From: an unicellular cyanobacterium SU3
GTDB lineage: Bacteria > Cyanobacteriota > Cyanobacteriia > Cyanobacteriales > Microcystaceae
Reading direction: 5' to 3'
Assembly (NCBI GenBank): GCA_002172675.1
Contig: NETF01000171.1
Coordinates: 1 to 53,005, forward strand
DNA length: 53,005 nucleotides
Made by a program: the position numbers and the translations under genes. Below are positions 38,868 through 47,547 of this stretch, in pieces. The notes under the pieces were generated by a model, which was not told where the DNA came from, searched no databases, and saw only the letters and a program-made list of their open reading frames with translations. The stretch's first letter is position 1; the number at the start of each line of letters is the position of its first letter.

Positions 38868-39674
38868 ATGGTTAATCAGGATAGTTCACAAAAGGTTAGA
38901 CGTATGATGTATCGCCGTTGGTTCCTCTCTATTGTAATGGGTTTGAGTATCAGCTTAGGAAATCATTTAATCCTACAGGCTCAAAGTCCTGACACCGCAC
39001 CAGTAGAATTAAAAGCCTTGATCACTCAGATAGATGCTGCAGCCAATCGACAAGATATGGAACGGATTCGATCATTGTATAGTGATCAATATGTATCAGC
39101 CGACGGCTTGATGTTCGATGAATTTACCCATGGGTTAGAACAATTGTGGCAACAATATTCTGATTTGAACTATACAACAGAACTTTTATCATGGGAACAA
39201 AAAGCCACTGGTTGGGTAGCAGAAACCTTGACCACTGTAACAGGAAATAGGGAAGAAAGTGGTCGCAATATTCAACTAGAAGCCAAAATTAAATCCCGTC
39301 AAACCTTTCAAGGGGATAAACTTGTTCGCCAAGAAATTTTAAGTGAAGAAACTAAATTAACCTCCGGAGAAGAACCCCCAGAAGTGACGGTAAATATACC
39401 AGAAACTGTAAAAGTTGGGGAAAGCTTTGATTTTGATGTCATTGTTAATGAACCCTTGAGTGATGAGTTATTAGCCGGAATGGCCACCGCAGAAGTAATA
39501 AAAAGCGATCGCTACTTAGATCCGTCTACTATGCAGTTAGAATTATTACAATCGGGGGGATTATTTAAACGAGTTCCTGCTGCTGAAAATCCTGAAAATC
39601 GCTGGCTTTCTGCTATTTTAGTTCGGAGTGGTGGTATTACTATGGTTACTCATCGTGTCCGAATTGTTGACTAA
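38868..39674 (+). CDS. Exported protein with NTF2-like N-terminal domain
   Basis: A 268-residue protein. Residues 14-40 (YRRWFLSIVMGLSISLG onwards) form a signal peptide or membrane anchor. The next part, LKALITQIDAAANRQDMERI, with SLYSDQYVSADG, resembles SnoaL/NTF2-like folds (about 50-160). The C-terminal part (about 170-268) contains VNIPETVKVGESFDFDVIVN, an immunoglobulin-like strand pattern. Function unknown; probably periplasmic. It is divergent from murG, with the starts 39 bases apart, so the two share a promoter region. Confidence 0.7.
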   Translation: MVNQDSSQKVRRMMYRRWFLSIVMGLSISLGNHLILQAQSPDTAPVELKALITQIDAAANRQDMERIRSLYSDQYVSADGLMFDEFTHGLEQLWQQYSDLNYTTELLSWEQKATGWVAETLTTVTGNREESGRNIQLEAKIKSRQTFQGDKLVRQEILSEETKLTSGEEPPEVTVNIPETVKVGESFDFDVIVNEPLSDELLAGMATAEVIKSDRYLDPSTMQLELLQSGGLFKRVPAAENPENRWLSAILVRSGGITMVTHRVRIVD

Positions 39675-40394
39675 ATTAATGTCCCTATTGTCTTCACTAT
39701 TTTAGTTGTTATTAGTGAGGGCAAAAAATTTTTGTAGCGTGCTTTAATCTGAGCAATTCCATCACAATCTCATCTAACTGATATCTTGTACCTTTTACAA
39801 GAAAACTTAATGCCTAAAAAGAAGATAGTCAGTTATAAAGTAATTTAACTCAAAATATCGAAGGTACAAGATATGAGTCTAACCTAAATTCACATTTTCG
39901 TACTTTTGTCAAGCACTAAGTAATTACACTCAGTCTTTTTTTAGTACAAATGCTCAAAATAGTTGGGGAAAATAGCACTTTTTGGGCTGGTGAAAAGAGT
40001 TATCTAACGAACCGATGAGGGTTAGACAAACTATTTTAAAAATTAGATACACTGGCTCCAGATTTTTAATCTTGTCTATCATACCATAAAGGCTTGACTT
40101 CGTTGCTTATTGCAAATAATTCTCATATTTTGTCAAGAGCAGTGAAATCTAAATGTTTTGTATTTTAAAAGTAAATAACATCAAGAATAATAAAAACTTA
40201 TATATTTAGACAAATTATCATCATTTCAGCAAAATAGTTCACTTGTCTCTTCCATATTTAGTGTCTTGTGCTTAAGATTGTAGATCCAAAACGCTACATA
40301 TAGAGCATGGTTAGTTGAGGGGTGAGTCAGATTAAACCCTTTATTGCCTTGTGTTATGGAGTTTGTGGGAATTCAATTGTCGGGAGAACAAAGC
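39675..40394. other. Long AT-rich region upstream of the CyRepA1-type gene
   Basis: About 720 bases without a convincing gene. It contains a perfect 14-bp inverted repeat (39781-39794, ATATCTTGTACCTT, and 39861-39874) separated by 66 bases, and scattered TTGTCAAG and TAGACAAA words. As the region before a plasmid-type replication gene, it is where an origin or operator would be expected. No regular iteron array is visible. Confidence 0.5.
39781..39874. repeat. Perfect 14-bp inverted repeat
   Basis: ATATCTTGTACCTT at 39781-39794 and its exact reverse complement at 39861-39874. The 66-base spacer is too long for a simple terminator. Confidence 0.85.
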
Positions 40395-43300
40395 ATGAAC
40401 CATCAAGAAGAGTGGTTAAATAGTTGCGTTGATGAGCAACTCATAGAACTGAATGTAACAACTCTAGAAGGGATATCCCCTTCAGAACATTTATTGTATT
40501 CTGACGAGCTTCCCCGACGAAACGATGGCAGACTCAGTAACCATATTTTAAAGCGTTATGAACACACAGAACAAGGTGGTTGGTGGTGTTCAGGGGTTGA
40601 TGTAATTACAGGGGATGAAGACTTATGGGGATGTTTTAAACCCAAAGAACCACGACTGAGTTACGACCAGAGAAAGTTAATTAAATATGAACATCCACCT
40701 CAAACTCCTACAGGAATCTTTGCTTTAAGAGTACCGTTACATCTTTGGGTTAGTATAGCGCAACAGTATCAAATAGAGTTTACCCCAGACATAGTTGATC
40801 CAAGGCAACCTGATGGAGGGTTTTGGCAATGGGTGATGAATCATCCTTCCATTCCCCTTTGTATTACAGAAGGAGCCAAAAAAGCAGGAGCGTTGTTAAG
40901 TGCCGGATATGTAGCGATCGCTCTTCCTGGGATTAACAATGGCTATCGTACACCCAAAGACGAACAAGGAAATCGTATCGGTAAATCTTATTTAATTCCC
41001 CAGTTAAATAAGTTAAGCAATGATGGACGGGAAATTTATATTACCTTTGATCAAGATAGTCAACCCAATACCATCACAGCCGTTAATCATGCCATTAGAA
41101 AGTTAGGTTATTTGTTAACTCAAACGGGATGCCAAGTCAAAGTTATTCATTGGGACTGTGAACAAGGAAAAGGGGTTGACGATCTTTTGATCAATTATGG
41201 AAAAAAAGCCTTTGATGACTGTTATCAAAAAGCTTTACCTCTAGAGATATGGAAAGCTAGAGAATTTATCCAGTTGACCTATGAAGCAAGTTTGGAAGTT
41301 AATAATCGTTATCTTCCTGATTTAACCATTCCTGATACCGCTAAATTAGTGGGAATAAAATCTGGCATTGGTACAGGTAAAACCGAAGCATTAGCCAAAA
41401 TTGTCAAAGAAGAGATCGCTAATAATAAAAAAGTTTTAGTTATCGGTCATCGTATAAAATTAGTTGAACAATTATGTCAACGGTTTGGACTCCCTTATAT
41501 TACAGAAATAAATGTAAATCTTCATCAGGAATGTGTAGGTTATGGGTTATGTATTGATTCTCTCCACGAAAAATCTCAGGCTAAATTCAATCCCTACGAC
41601 TGGCAAGATGCTGTCATCATTATTGATGAAATTGAACAAGTTATTTGGCATGGTTTAAACTCTGAGACTTGTACAAATAACCGTGTTTCTATATTGAGAT
41701 GTTTGAAACAGCTAATGCAAGCAATTGTCGGAGCAAAAGGAAGAATTATTGTTGCTGATGCTGACTTAAGTGATGTTTCTTTAGATTATTTGATAGCTTT
41801 ATCAGGAATTAATTTAAAACCATTTATCATCAAAAATTATTGGAAATCAACCATAAAAAAAACATGGCAAGCTTATAACTATCCAGAAACAACCCCCAAA
41901 CGTTTTCTTCAAGGCTTAGTTGAGCATATTCGCCAAGGGGGGAAACCATTTATTTGTTTATCTGCTCAAAAAATTACCAGTAAGTGGGGAACTCAAACCC
42001 TAGAATCTTATCTAAAAAAACAATTCCCCGATGCTAATATTTTACGAATTGATTCTCAATCATTAACCGATCCTAATCATGATGCTTATCAATGTATCAC
42101 AGCACTGAATGAGATATTAACCAACTACGATATTGTTTTAAGTAGTCCTGCCATTGAAACAGGAGTTAGTATTGATATAAAAGGTCACTTTACTTCGGTT
42201 TGGTGTCTAGCTCAAGGGATACAAACTCCCACATCTGTCGTTCAATCTTTAGGACGAATAAGAGATAATATACCCCGTTATCTTTGGTTAGCTTCTTATG
42301 GGTTTAACAAAGTGGGTAATGGTTCAACGTCTATCCCCAATCTATTAACCTCAGGTCATCGTTTAACGAACTTAAATATTAGATTTTTGCAGCAAGCCGA
42401 TTTAGAATCTTTAGATGATTTAGATATAGGTTTTCAAGCCGAATCTTTATTATGTTGGGGTAAAATAGCGGTACGAGTTAATGCACAAATGATTCATTAT
42501 AGAGAAACGATTATTAGTATTATCAGAGCAACAAATCATCATACTAATCTGGTAGAAAAAAAGAAACGAAAAAAGAAAAAAGAGATAAACAAGAATGGAA
42601 ATTATTTATCTCAATTCCAAAATAAACTAACAGAAACAATAGAAGAAGTTAGATATAGTAATTATCTATTAGACTGTGAAAAGGTGGCACAATCTCAAGA
42701 TTTAAGCGATGAAGAATATCAAATAATTAAAAAATCTTTAGTCAAAACAGTAAAAGAACGTAGAAAATTGAGAAAATACGATTTAAAACGTCGTTATTGT
42801 CTTCCTGTTACTCCTCAATTAGTTGCCTTAGATGATAAAGGTTGGTATCAAAAATTAAGAATACATTATTTTTTAACCAGAGGACGAAATTATTTAGCCG
42901 ATAGGGATACAATGATAGCTAAAAAATTAATTGAACAAGGACAAGGTAGTATCTTTTTGCCTGATTTTAATGGTCGTCAACTGGGTGCTATTATTGGAAC
43001 TATGGAAGTTTTAGGAATCCATATTCTTTTAAAAGATATTAGTCGTAAGTTAATCAATATTGATGCTGATCTGATAAACATGGCAAATTTAGCTATCAAT
43101 AATAGAAAAGATATCAAAACAATCATGGGAATTGGTATTGCTAAAAATGCTAGTCCTATAACTATTATTAGACGATTTTTAGATAAAATAGGGTATGGTT
43201 TAACCTGTTGTGGAACAAAAACGATCAATAAAAAAAGAGTTCGACTTTATCAAGTAGTGACCCCTAACGATAACCGAGAAAAAGTCTTTCAACAATGGCT

Positions 43301-43475
43301 ATTAAAAGACCAAAACTCTCCAGGAACTTCTGAACCTTGGTTTGAAACTTATCAATTGCCGAAATATCAAAATCAAGACGGACAAGATTATAATAAACAT
43401 ATACAGTTGAGTCTAGATTTTTCAGGAATTAGCAACAGTGATAAAAAAAGACTGGTGAGTGATACTTCGACATAG
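40395..43475 (+). CDS. CyRepA1-type plasmid replication protein (TOPRIM primase-helicase)
   Basis: A large protein of 1026 residues from the ATG at 40395, which has a GGGAG ribosome site (in-frame TTG and ATG codons lie further upstream). Domain order: an N-terminal region; a DUF3854/TOPRIM-type domain (about 145-270) with CITEGAKKAGAL and the acidic FDQDSQ; then an ATPase/helicase with Walker A GIGTGKT (324-330), Walker B VIIIDEIEQ (DEIE 411-414), a SSPAIETGVSI motif (about 583-593) and an arginine-finger-like QSLGRIRDN (about 617-625). A Lys-rich patch lies near residue 730. The layout matches the CyRepA1 family of cyanobacterial plasmid replication proteins, here surrounded by chromosomal genes. 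No partition or mobilisation genes flank it. Confidence 0.8.
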   Translation: MNHQEEWLNSCVDEQLIELNVTTLEGISPSEHLLYSDELPRRNDGRLSNHILKRYEHTEQGGWWCSGVDVITGDEDLWGCFKPKEPRLSYDQRKLIKYEHPPQTPTGIFALRVPLHLWVSIAQQYQIEFTPDIVDPRQPDGGFWQWVMNHPSIPLCITEGAKKAGALLSAGYVAIALPGINNGYRTPKDEQGNRIGKSYLIPQLNKLSNDGREIYITFDQDSQPNTITAVNHAIRKLGYLLTQTGCQVKVIHWDCEQGKGVDDLLINYGKKAFDDCYQKALPLEIWKAREFIQLTYEASLEVNNRYLPDLTIPDTAKLVGIKSGIGTGKTEALAKIVKEEIANNKKVLVIGHRIKLVEQLCQRFGLPYITEINVNLHQECVGYGLCIDSLHEKSQAKFNPYDWQDAVIIIDEIEQVIWHGLNSETCTNNRVSILRCLKQLMQAIVGAKGRIIVADADLSDVSLDYLIALSGINLKPFIIKNYWKSTIKKTWQAYNYPETTPKRFLQGLVEHIRQGGKPFICLSAQKITSKWGTQTLESYLKKQFPDANILRIDSQSLTDPNHDAYQCITALNEILTNYDIVLSSPAIETGVSIDIKGHFTSVWCLAQGIQTPTSVVQSLGRIRDNIPRYLWLASYGFNKVGNGSTSIPNLLTSGHRLTNLNIRFLQQADLESLDDLDIGFQAESLLCWGKIAVRVNAQMIHYRETIISIIRATNHHTNLVEKKKRKKKKEINKNGNYLSQFQNKLTETIEEVRYSNYLLDCEKVAQSQDLSDEEYQIIKKSLVKTVKERRKLRKYDLKRRYCLPVTPQLVALDDKGWYQKLRIHYFLTRGRNYLADRDTMIAKKLIEQGQGSIFLPDFNGRQLGAIIGTMEVLGIHILLKDISRKLINIDADLINMANLAINNRKDIKTIMGIGIAKNASPITIIRRFLDKIGYGLTCCGTKTINKKRVRLYQVVTPNDNREKVFQQWLLKDQNSPGTSEPWFETYQLPKYQNQDGQDYNKHIQLSLDFSGISNSDKKRLVSDTST

Positions 43476-43483
43476 CTCGGTAC
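43461..43483 (+). repeat. Dispersed 23-bp repeat, copy 1
   Basis: GATACTTCGACATAGCTCGG followed by TAC. The inverse of this sequence occurs at 49015-49037 with one mismatch. This copy overlaps the last codons of the CyRepA1-type gene and supplies its terminal residues. Confidence 0.85.
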
Positions 43484-43636
43484 AAGTAACTGGTAACTGA
43501 ATACCTAACTTGACAGCTAGATAACTGTCTGTAACGGCAAAGACATCAATAATAAAAAGTTTTATAGTGTAACTACAATGACCCTGTGTATTACTTATCT
43601 CTTTTTGAGATTATTTAGTTGCGTTTTGCCTAATTT

Positions 43637-44341
43637 ATGAATATTTCTAGCATTAAAAGCGATCAAGTCAAATCTCGTATTTCTCCTTGGTTAATTCGTC
43701 TCGTTTATCCCCTAGGATCATGGATCGTACTCCCATTATATTTTGGTCGCATTACTATTAAAGGTCAAGAACATATCCCCGAAACTGGCCCAGTGATTAT
43801 TGCCCCGACTCATCGTTCTCGTTGGGATGCCTTAATCATACCCTATGCCGTGGGAAGAATGGTCAGTGGTAGAGATGTTCGATTTATGGTTACATCGAGT
43901 GAAATGGAAGGGATACAAGGGTGGTTTATTCGCCGTTTAGGAGGATTTCCTGTAGATGTGAAACGGCCAGGACCTAGCAGTTTAGAACATAGTATAGAAG
44001 TGCTTAAACAAGGAGAAATGTTAGTCATTTTTCCAGAGGGAGGAATTTTTCGAGATACCGAAGTTCATCCCCTCAAACGAGGCGTGGCCCGCATTGCCCT
44101 AGACGTAGAATCTCAACAACCCGGTTGCGGTATGAAAATTTTGCCGATAGGCATCGAATATAGTCAGCCCTTTCCCAATTGGGGAACCGATGTTACCGTC
44201 AATATTGGTTCTCCTCTTGATGTCGCTACTTATGACACGACTACCATGAAACGTAGTTCCGAAAAACTAACTAATGATTTAGAATCAGATTTAAAACAAG
44301 TATTTCACCATCAATCTGAGGCAATGGTTTTTCAAAGCTAA
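43637..44341 (+). CDS. 1-acyl-sn-glycerol-3-phosphate acyltransferase-like protein (PlsC family)
   Basis: A 234-residue acyltransferase of the PlsC family, which adds the second acyl chain to lysophosphatidic acid for membrane lipids. The catalytic HX4D motif is HRSRWD in PTHRSRWDALIIPY, and the glycerol-phosphate-binding element is FPEGGIFRD. A hydrophobic segment near the N-terminus (about 20-40) would place it at the membrane. Several paralogues usually exist in cyanobacteria, so this one may have another acyl acceptor. Confidence 0.88.
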   Translation: MNISSIKSDQVKSRISPWLIRLVYPLGSWIVLPLYFGRITIKGQEHIPETGPVIIAPTHRSRWDALIIPYAVGRMVSGRDVRFMVTSSEMEGIQGWFIRRLGGFPVDVKRPGPSSLEHSIEVLKQGEMLVIFPEGGIFRDTEVHPLKRGVARIALDVESQQPGCGMKILPIGIEYSQPFPNWGTDVTVNIGSPLDVATYDTTTMKRSSEKLTNDLESDLKQVFHHQSEAMVFQS

Positions 44342-44514
44342 AATCAATAATTCGCAGTTTAATATTTTAGAGTAAATGGCTTAGTCTTTATTGATGTCAC
44401 TCTATGGAATGTTTAGCTCAATGCAACTTAAGTTCATGGGTGACGGAAATTGAACCATAGATTATACTTGGTGATACTATATAAAAACAATTTTTTAGAA
44501 AGTTCGCCAAGGCC

Positions 44515-45354
44515 ATGGAAATTCTTGAAAAACTAGGGAAACCTAGCTATTTGCTTTTAGGTATCATAGCAGCTATAACTGCTCTTCACTTTACCCTCCT
44601 AGAACAAGAAGGGAATCAAAATCTGATCAGTGTTAGTCTTTTAATTTGGCTAACGGCGGCTTCTTTATTATGGGATAAACACCAAGAAAAAAACCTGAAT
44701 CTAACAAGTAATTTACCCTCAACGATATTAGGGATTATGTTGATTGTGCTTGCTTTACTCAGAAGCATCTCTACATCAGGTTATCATTTCTTTCTTAGTC
44801 CGTTTATTTTTGCCCTTGGTTTAATTTTATTGACTGCTGGTTTCAGGGGTTTTCAATTTTATAGAAAAGAACTTTTTGTATTCAGTCTTTTTCTATTATA
44901 TCCAGCCATCATGCGTTTTCTAGGAATGATGAATATGGAAAAATGGACAGCTATATTTTCCACATTTATGTTATATATCCTCGGATTTAAACCCTATCGA
45001 GAGGGAGTCTCTATTATTTTGCCCACGGGTAGAGTTGAAGTTTTATCAAGTTGTGCAGGAATTGATATTGTTACCCTGATGATTATTTGTTCTATTCTCT
45101 TATTTTTTATTGTTCCTCTGAAAACAAGTCAAAAAATTTGGTGTCTTTTCTTAGCTCCATTCATTGGATTTTTCGTCAACTGTATTCGCATTGGTTTATT
45201 AACCTTTTTTGTTTCTCAGTCTGCTGATGAAGCCTTTGAATATTGGCATGGGGAAGATGGTAGTTTAGCCTTTGCTATGATATCCGTTATTGTATTTGGT
45301 TTATTTTGCTGGTTTTCTTATATTCGTCCTCTCACCTTAGAAAGTCAAGATTAA
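44515..45354 (+). CDS. crtA: Cyanoexosortase A
   Basis: A 279-residue polytopic membrane protease/transpeptidase of the exosortase family that cleaves PEP-CTERM sorting signals. It has about eight helices and the catalytic triad: Cys180 in LSSCAGID, Arg225 in VNCIRIG and His245 in YWHGEDGS. The adjacent downstream gene encodes the dedicated partner found with the A-type cyanobacterial enzyme, which is why I assign type A. crtA is the exosortase-literature name and is unrelated to carotenoid crtA. A PEP-CTERM substrate gene is present at 22.6 kb. Confidence 0.85.
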   Translation: MEILEKLGKPSYLLLGIIAAITALHFTLLEQEGNQNLISVSLLIWLTAASLLWDKHQEKNLNLTSNLPSTILGIMLIVLALLRSISTSGYHFFLSPFIFALGLILLTAGFRGFQFYRKELFVFSLFLLYPAIMRFLGMMNMEKWTAIFSTFMLYILGFKPYREGVSIILPTGRVEVLSSCAGIDIVTLMIICSILLFFIVPLKTSQKIWCLFLAPFIGFFVNCIRIGLLTFFVSQSADEAFEYWHGEDGSLAFAMISVIVFGLFCWFSYIRPLTLESQD

Positions 45355-45388
45355 GTTAACTATTAAGAAATTTTCAAAATAAAGAAAT

Positions 45389-46114
45389 ATGCAAACATTA
45401 CAAACAAACTGGCAAAAAACTAGGGTCAGTCTCTTAGGAGTTTTACTCTTAAGTATTTTGGGAGTTCTCATTTATCAAATTCTCTTTCCAACAGAAACAG
45501 AAAATAGTGATGACAACACTCAAAGTATTGAGATTCCTGATACGGTTCCTTTATCTAATTGGAAATTGGTCAATAGTCGACCCCTAAAATTTAGTCAAAC
45601 TGATGATGATGTCAAAGCAGTTCCCGGTAAAATTTATCAGTACACTAATGATCAAGAAGTTTTAAACGCTGAGATTCGTTATGAAAAATATCGAGGTAGT
45701 TTTAATCACTTTTTAATCATCGATATGGGAATGCCAGCAGCTACTATTAATCCTGATATTTATTATGAGAAAGGAGTGGGACATTATGCTTTGTTTGAAC
45801 ACGAAGATACAACCTATTTAGGGTCTTGTATTAATGGTAAAGGAGAGGCAACTGTCACCCTAAATCAGTATAATAAAAATCGCTATTTACGGGGTTGGGG
45901 ACTCACCCGAAGTTTTTTATGGTTAATTGGAGAAGAAGATTTAGTTGAATATCGTTGTTTATGGACTATTATGTCTATCCCGAAGTCATCAGAATTAGAC
46001 TTTACCATTAATATTGATCCCAACAATAAAGAATTAAATGAAGTTGAGAAAAAGCTACAAAAAGCGTGGTTAGATTGGTATCCTTGGTGGAAAAATAACT
46101 TTCCTGATTATTAA
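45389..46114 (+). CDS. Cyanoexosortase A system-associated protein
   Basis: A 241-residue protein with one N-terminal membrane helix (about 14-32) and a periplasmic domain rich in Tyr/Trp, with blocks SNWKLVNSRPLKFSQ, FNHFLIIDMGMPAA and KAWLDWYPWWKNNFPDY. It begins 34 bases after cyanoexosortase A and has the size and layout of the partner protein, distantly EpsI-like, that accompanies this enzyme. It is expected to assist the exosortase at the membrane; the mechanism is not known. Its 3' end overlaps the convergent miaA by 4 bases. Confidence 0.8.
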   Translation: MQTLQTNWQKTRVSLLGVLLLSILGVLIYQILFPTETENSDDNTQSIEIPDTVPLSNWKLVNSRPLKFSQTDDDVKAVPGKIYQYTNDQEVLNAEIRYEKYRGSFNHFLIIDMGMPAATINPDIYYEKGVGHYALFEHEDTTYLGSCINGKGEATVTLNQYNKNRYLRGWGLTRSFLWLIGEEDLVEYRCLWTIMSIPKSSELDFTINIDPNNKELNEVEKKLQKAWLDWYPWWKNNFPDY

Positions 46115-47016
46115 TTTTTTAACCTCAAAGCATCATTTAGTTTTGATAAAACCTTCTCAACTAACTTAGATGATGTTGTATCAAACCACTCAATTTCTGG
46201 ATAAGCACGAAACCAAGTTCGTTGACGTTTAGCAAACTGACGGGTATGCACAATAATTTCTTTTTCTGCTTCGGATAAAGATAGTTTTCCTTGCAAATAA
46301 TTAATAATTTCTGCATATCCTAACGTTTTTAATAAAGGTAACTCCCAACCATATTTTTTAACTATATTTTCTACTTCGTCAATAAACCCCATTTCGAGCA
46401 TTTTTTTTGTTCTTGTTTCAATTCTTTTCTTTAATTCTTCAGAAGAACAATCTAAACCAATTTGTATAATAGGATATGTCGGTAGATTTTCCCCTTGTTG
46501 TTGAGAAATAGGTATCCCAGTCACATAAAATACCTCTAAAGCACGAAGAGTTCTAACTTGATCATTAGGATGAATTTTTTGACTCCCTATCGTATCAACT
46601 TGCTGTAAAATTTGATAGCATTGCTGTTGTCCTAATGCTTCTAACTGTAATCTCAATCTCGGTTGTGGCGAAACCCTAGGAATTTTTAATCCTTTGACAA
46701 TTGATTTAATATAGAGTCCTGTCCCTCCGACTAAAAGAGGAAAATTGGTTAAATTTTTATCAATCAAACTTTGTGCTTTCTTTTGATATTCTGCTAAGGT
46801 TAATGTCTCGGTTGGATCACAAATATCAATTAAATAATGAGGAATTAAATCTTGTTCTGCTTGGGTTGGTTTTGCTGTTCCAATATTAAATTCTCGATAA
46901 ACTTGACGAGAATCTGCACTAATAATAATAGAATTAATAGATTGAGCAATTTCTAAAGCTAAGGCCGTCTTTCCTGTTGCGGTTGCTCCACAAATGACAA
47001 ATAAGCCTTTGGACAT
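46111..47016 (-). CDS. miaA: tRNA dimethylallyltransferase
   Basis: A 301-residue enzyme that adds a dimethylallyl group to A37 of tRNAs reading UNN codons. The P-loop is ICGATATGKTALALEIA at the N-terminus, followed by ISADSRQVYREFNIGTAKPT with the substrate Asp-Ser, PHYLIDICDPTETLTLAEY, LVGGTGLYIKSIVKGL and the C-terminal HTRQFAKRQRTWFRAY. All are family-diagnostic, and the length is standard. Confidence 0.96.
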   Translation of the reverse strand: MSKGLFVICGATATGKTALALEIAQSINSIIISADSRQVYREFNIGTAKPTQAEQDLIPHYLIDICDPTETLTLAEYQKKAQSLIDKNLTNFPLLVGGTGLYIKSIVKGLKIPRVSPQPRLRLQLEALGQQQCYQILQQVDTIGSQKIHPNDQVRTLRALEVFYVTGIPISQQQGENLPTYPIIQIGLDCSSEELKKRIETRTKKMLEMGFIDEVENIVKKYGWELPLLKTLGYAEIINYLQGKLSLSEAEKEIIVHTRQFAKRQRTWFRAYPEIEWFDTTSSKLVEKVLSKLNDALRLKN

Positions 47017-47547
47017 AATGATAAGTATTAGCAGTTTTACTTGATCATAACAAAATTTCGACTAAATATTAAAATATATGACGAATTTTAACACTAGACT
47101 TGAAGTTTATAGACTTGATGATTTATACTTATAATATTATCTTGGAGTTTAGGACAAGTTTTATTCAAAAAAAGCCTAATCAATAACTCAAGAAAACACT
47201 GTTCTGTTTCAAACATCAACAAGGATAAAAGAGAGAAGAGATAGAAGTCCTCAAAGCAATGAGTTCTACTTGAATTTTATTTTTTCCCCTGTTTAAATGT
47301 TCCCTATTTTTTAAAATCAAGAAATATTAGAGTTTATTGATACAATTAATATTAAGGTGTTGATAATTGCTCTTAAGTTAAGAGTATGGTTAGACTTGAC
47401 CCTTTTTATTTATTAAAAATCTCTAATGTCTCAGTAAGATGAGAACTGCTATCAATTAAATTATGGATGGTAAGACAAATAAAACTCTTATCCTATGTAA
47501 TTTCTTCTCAGGATTTGAATCCTTTCTAGGTTAACCCATAGAATCTT
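47017..47547. other. Intergenic region between divergent miaA and the di-haem cytochrome gene
   Basis: About 530 AT-rich bases. I see no ORF, tRNA or recognisable small RNA; it contains the two outward promoters. Confidence 0.45.
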
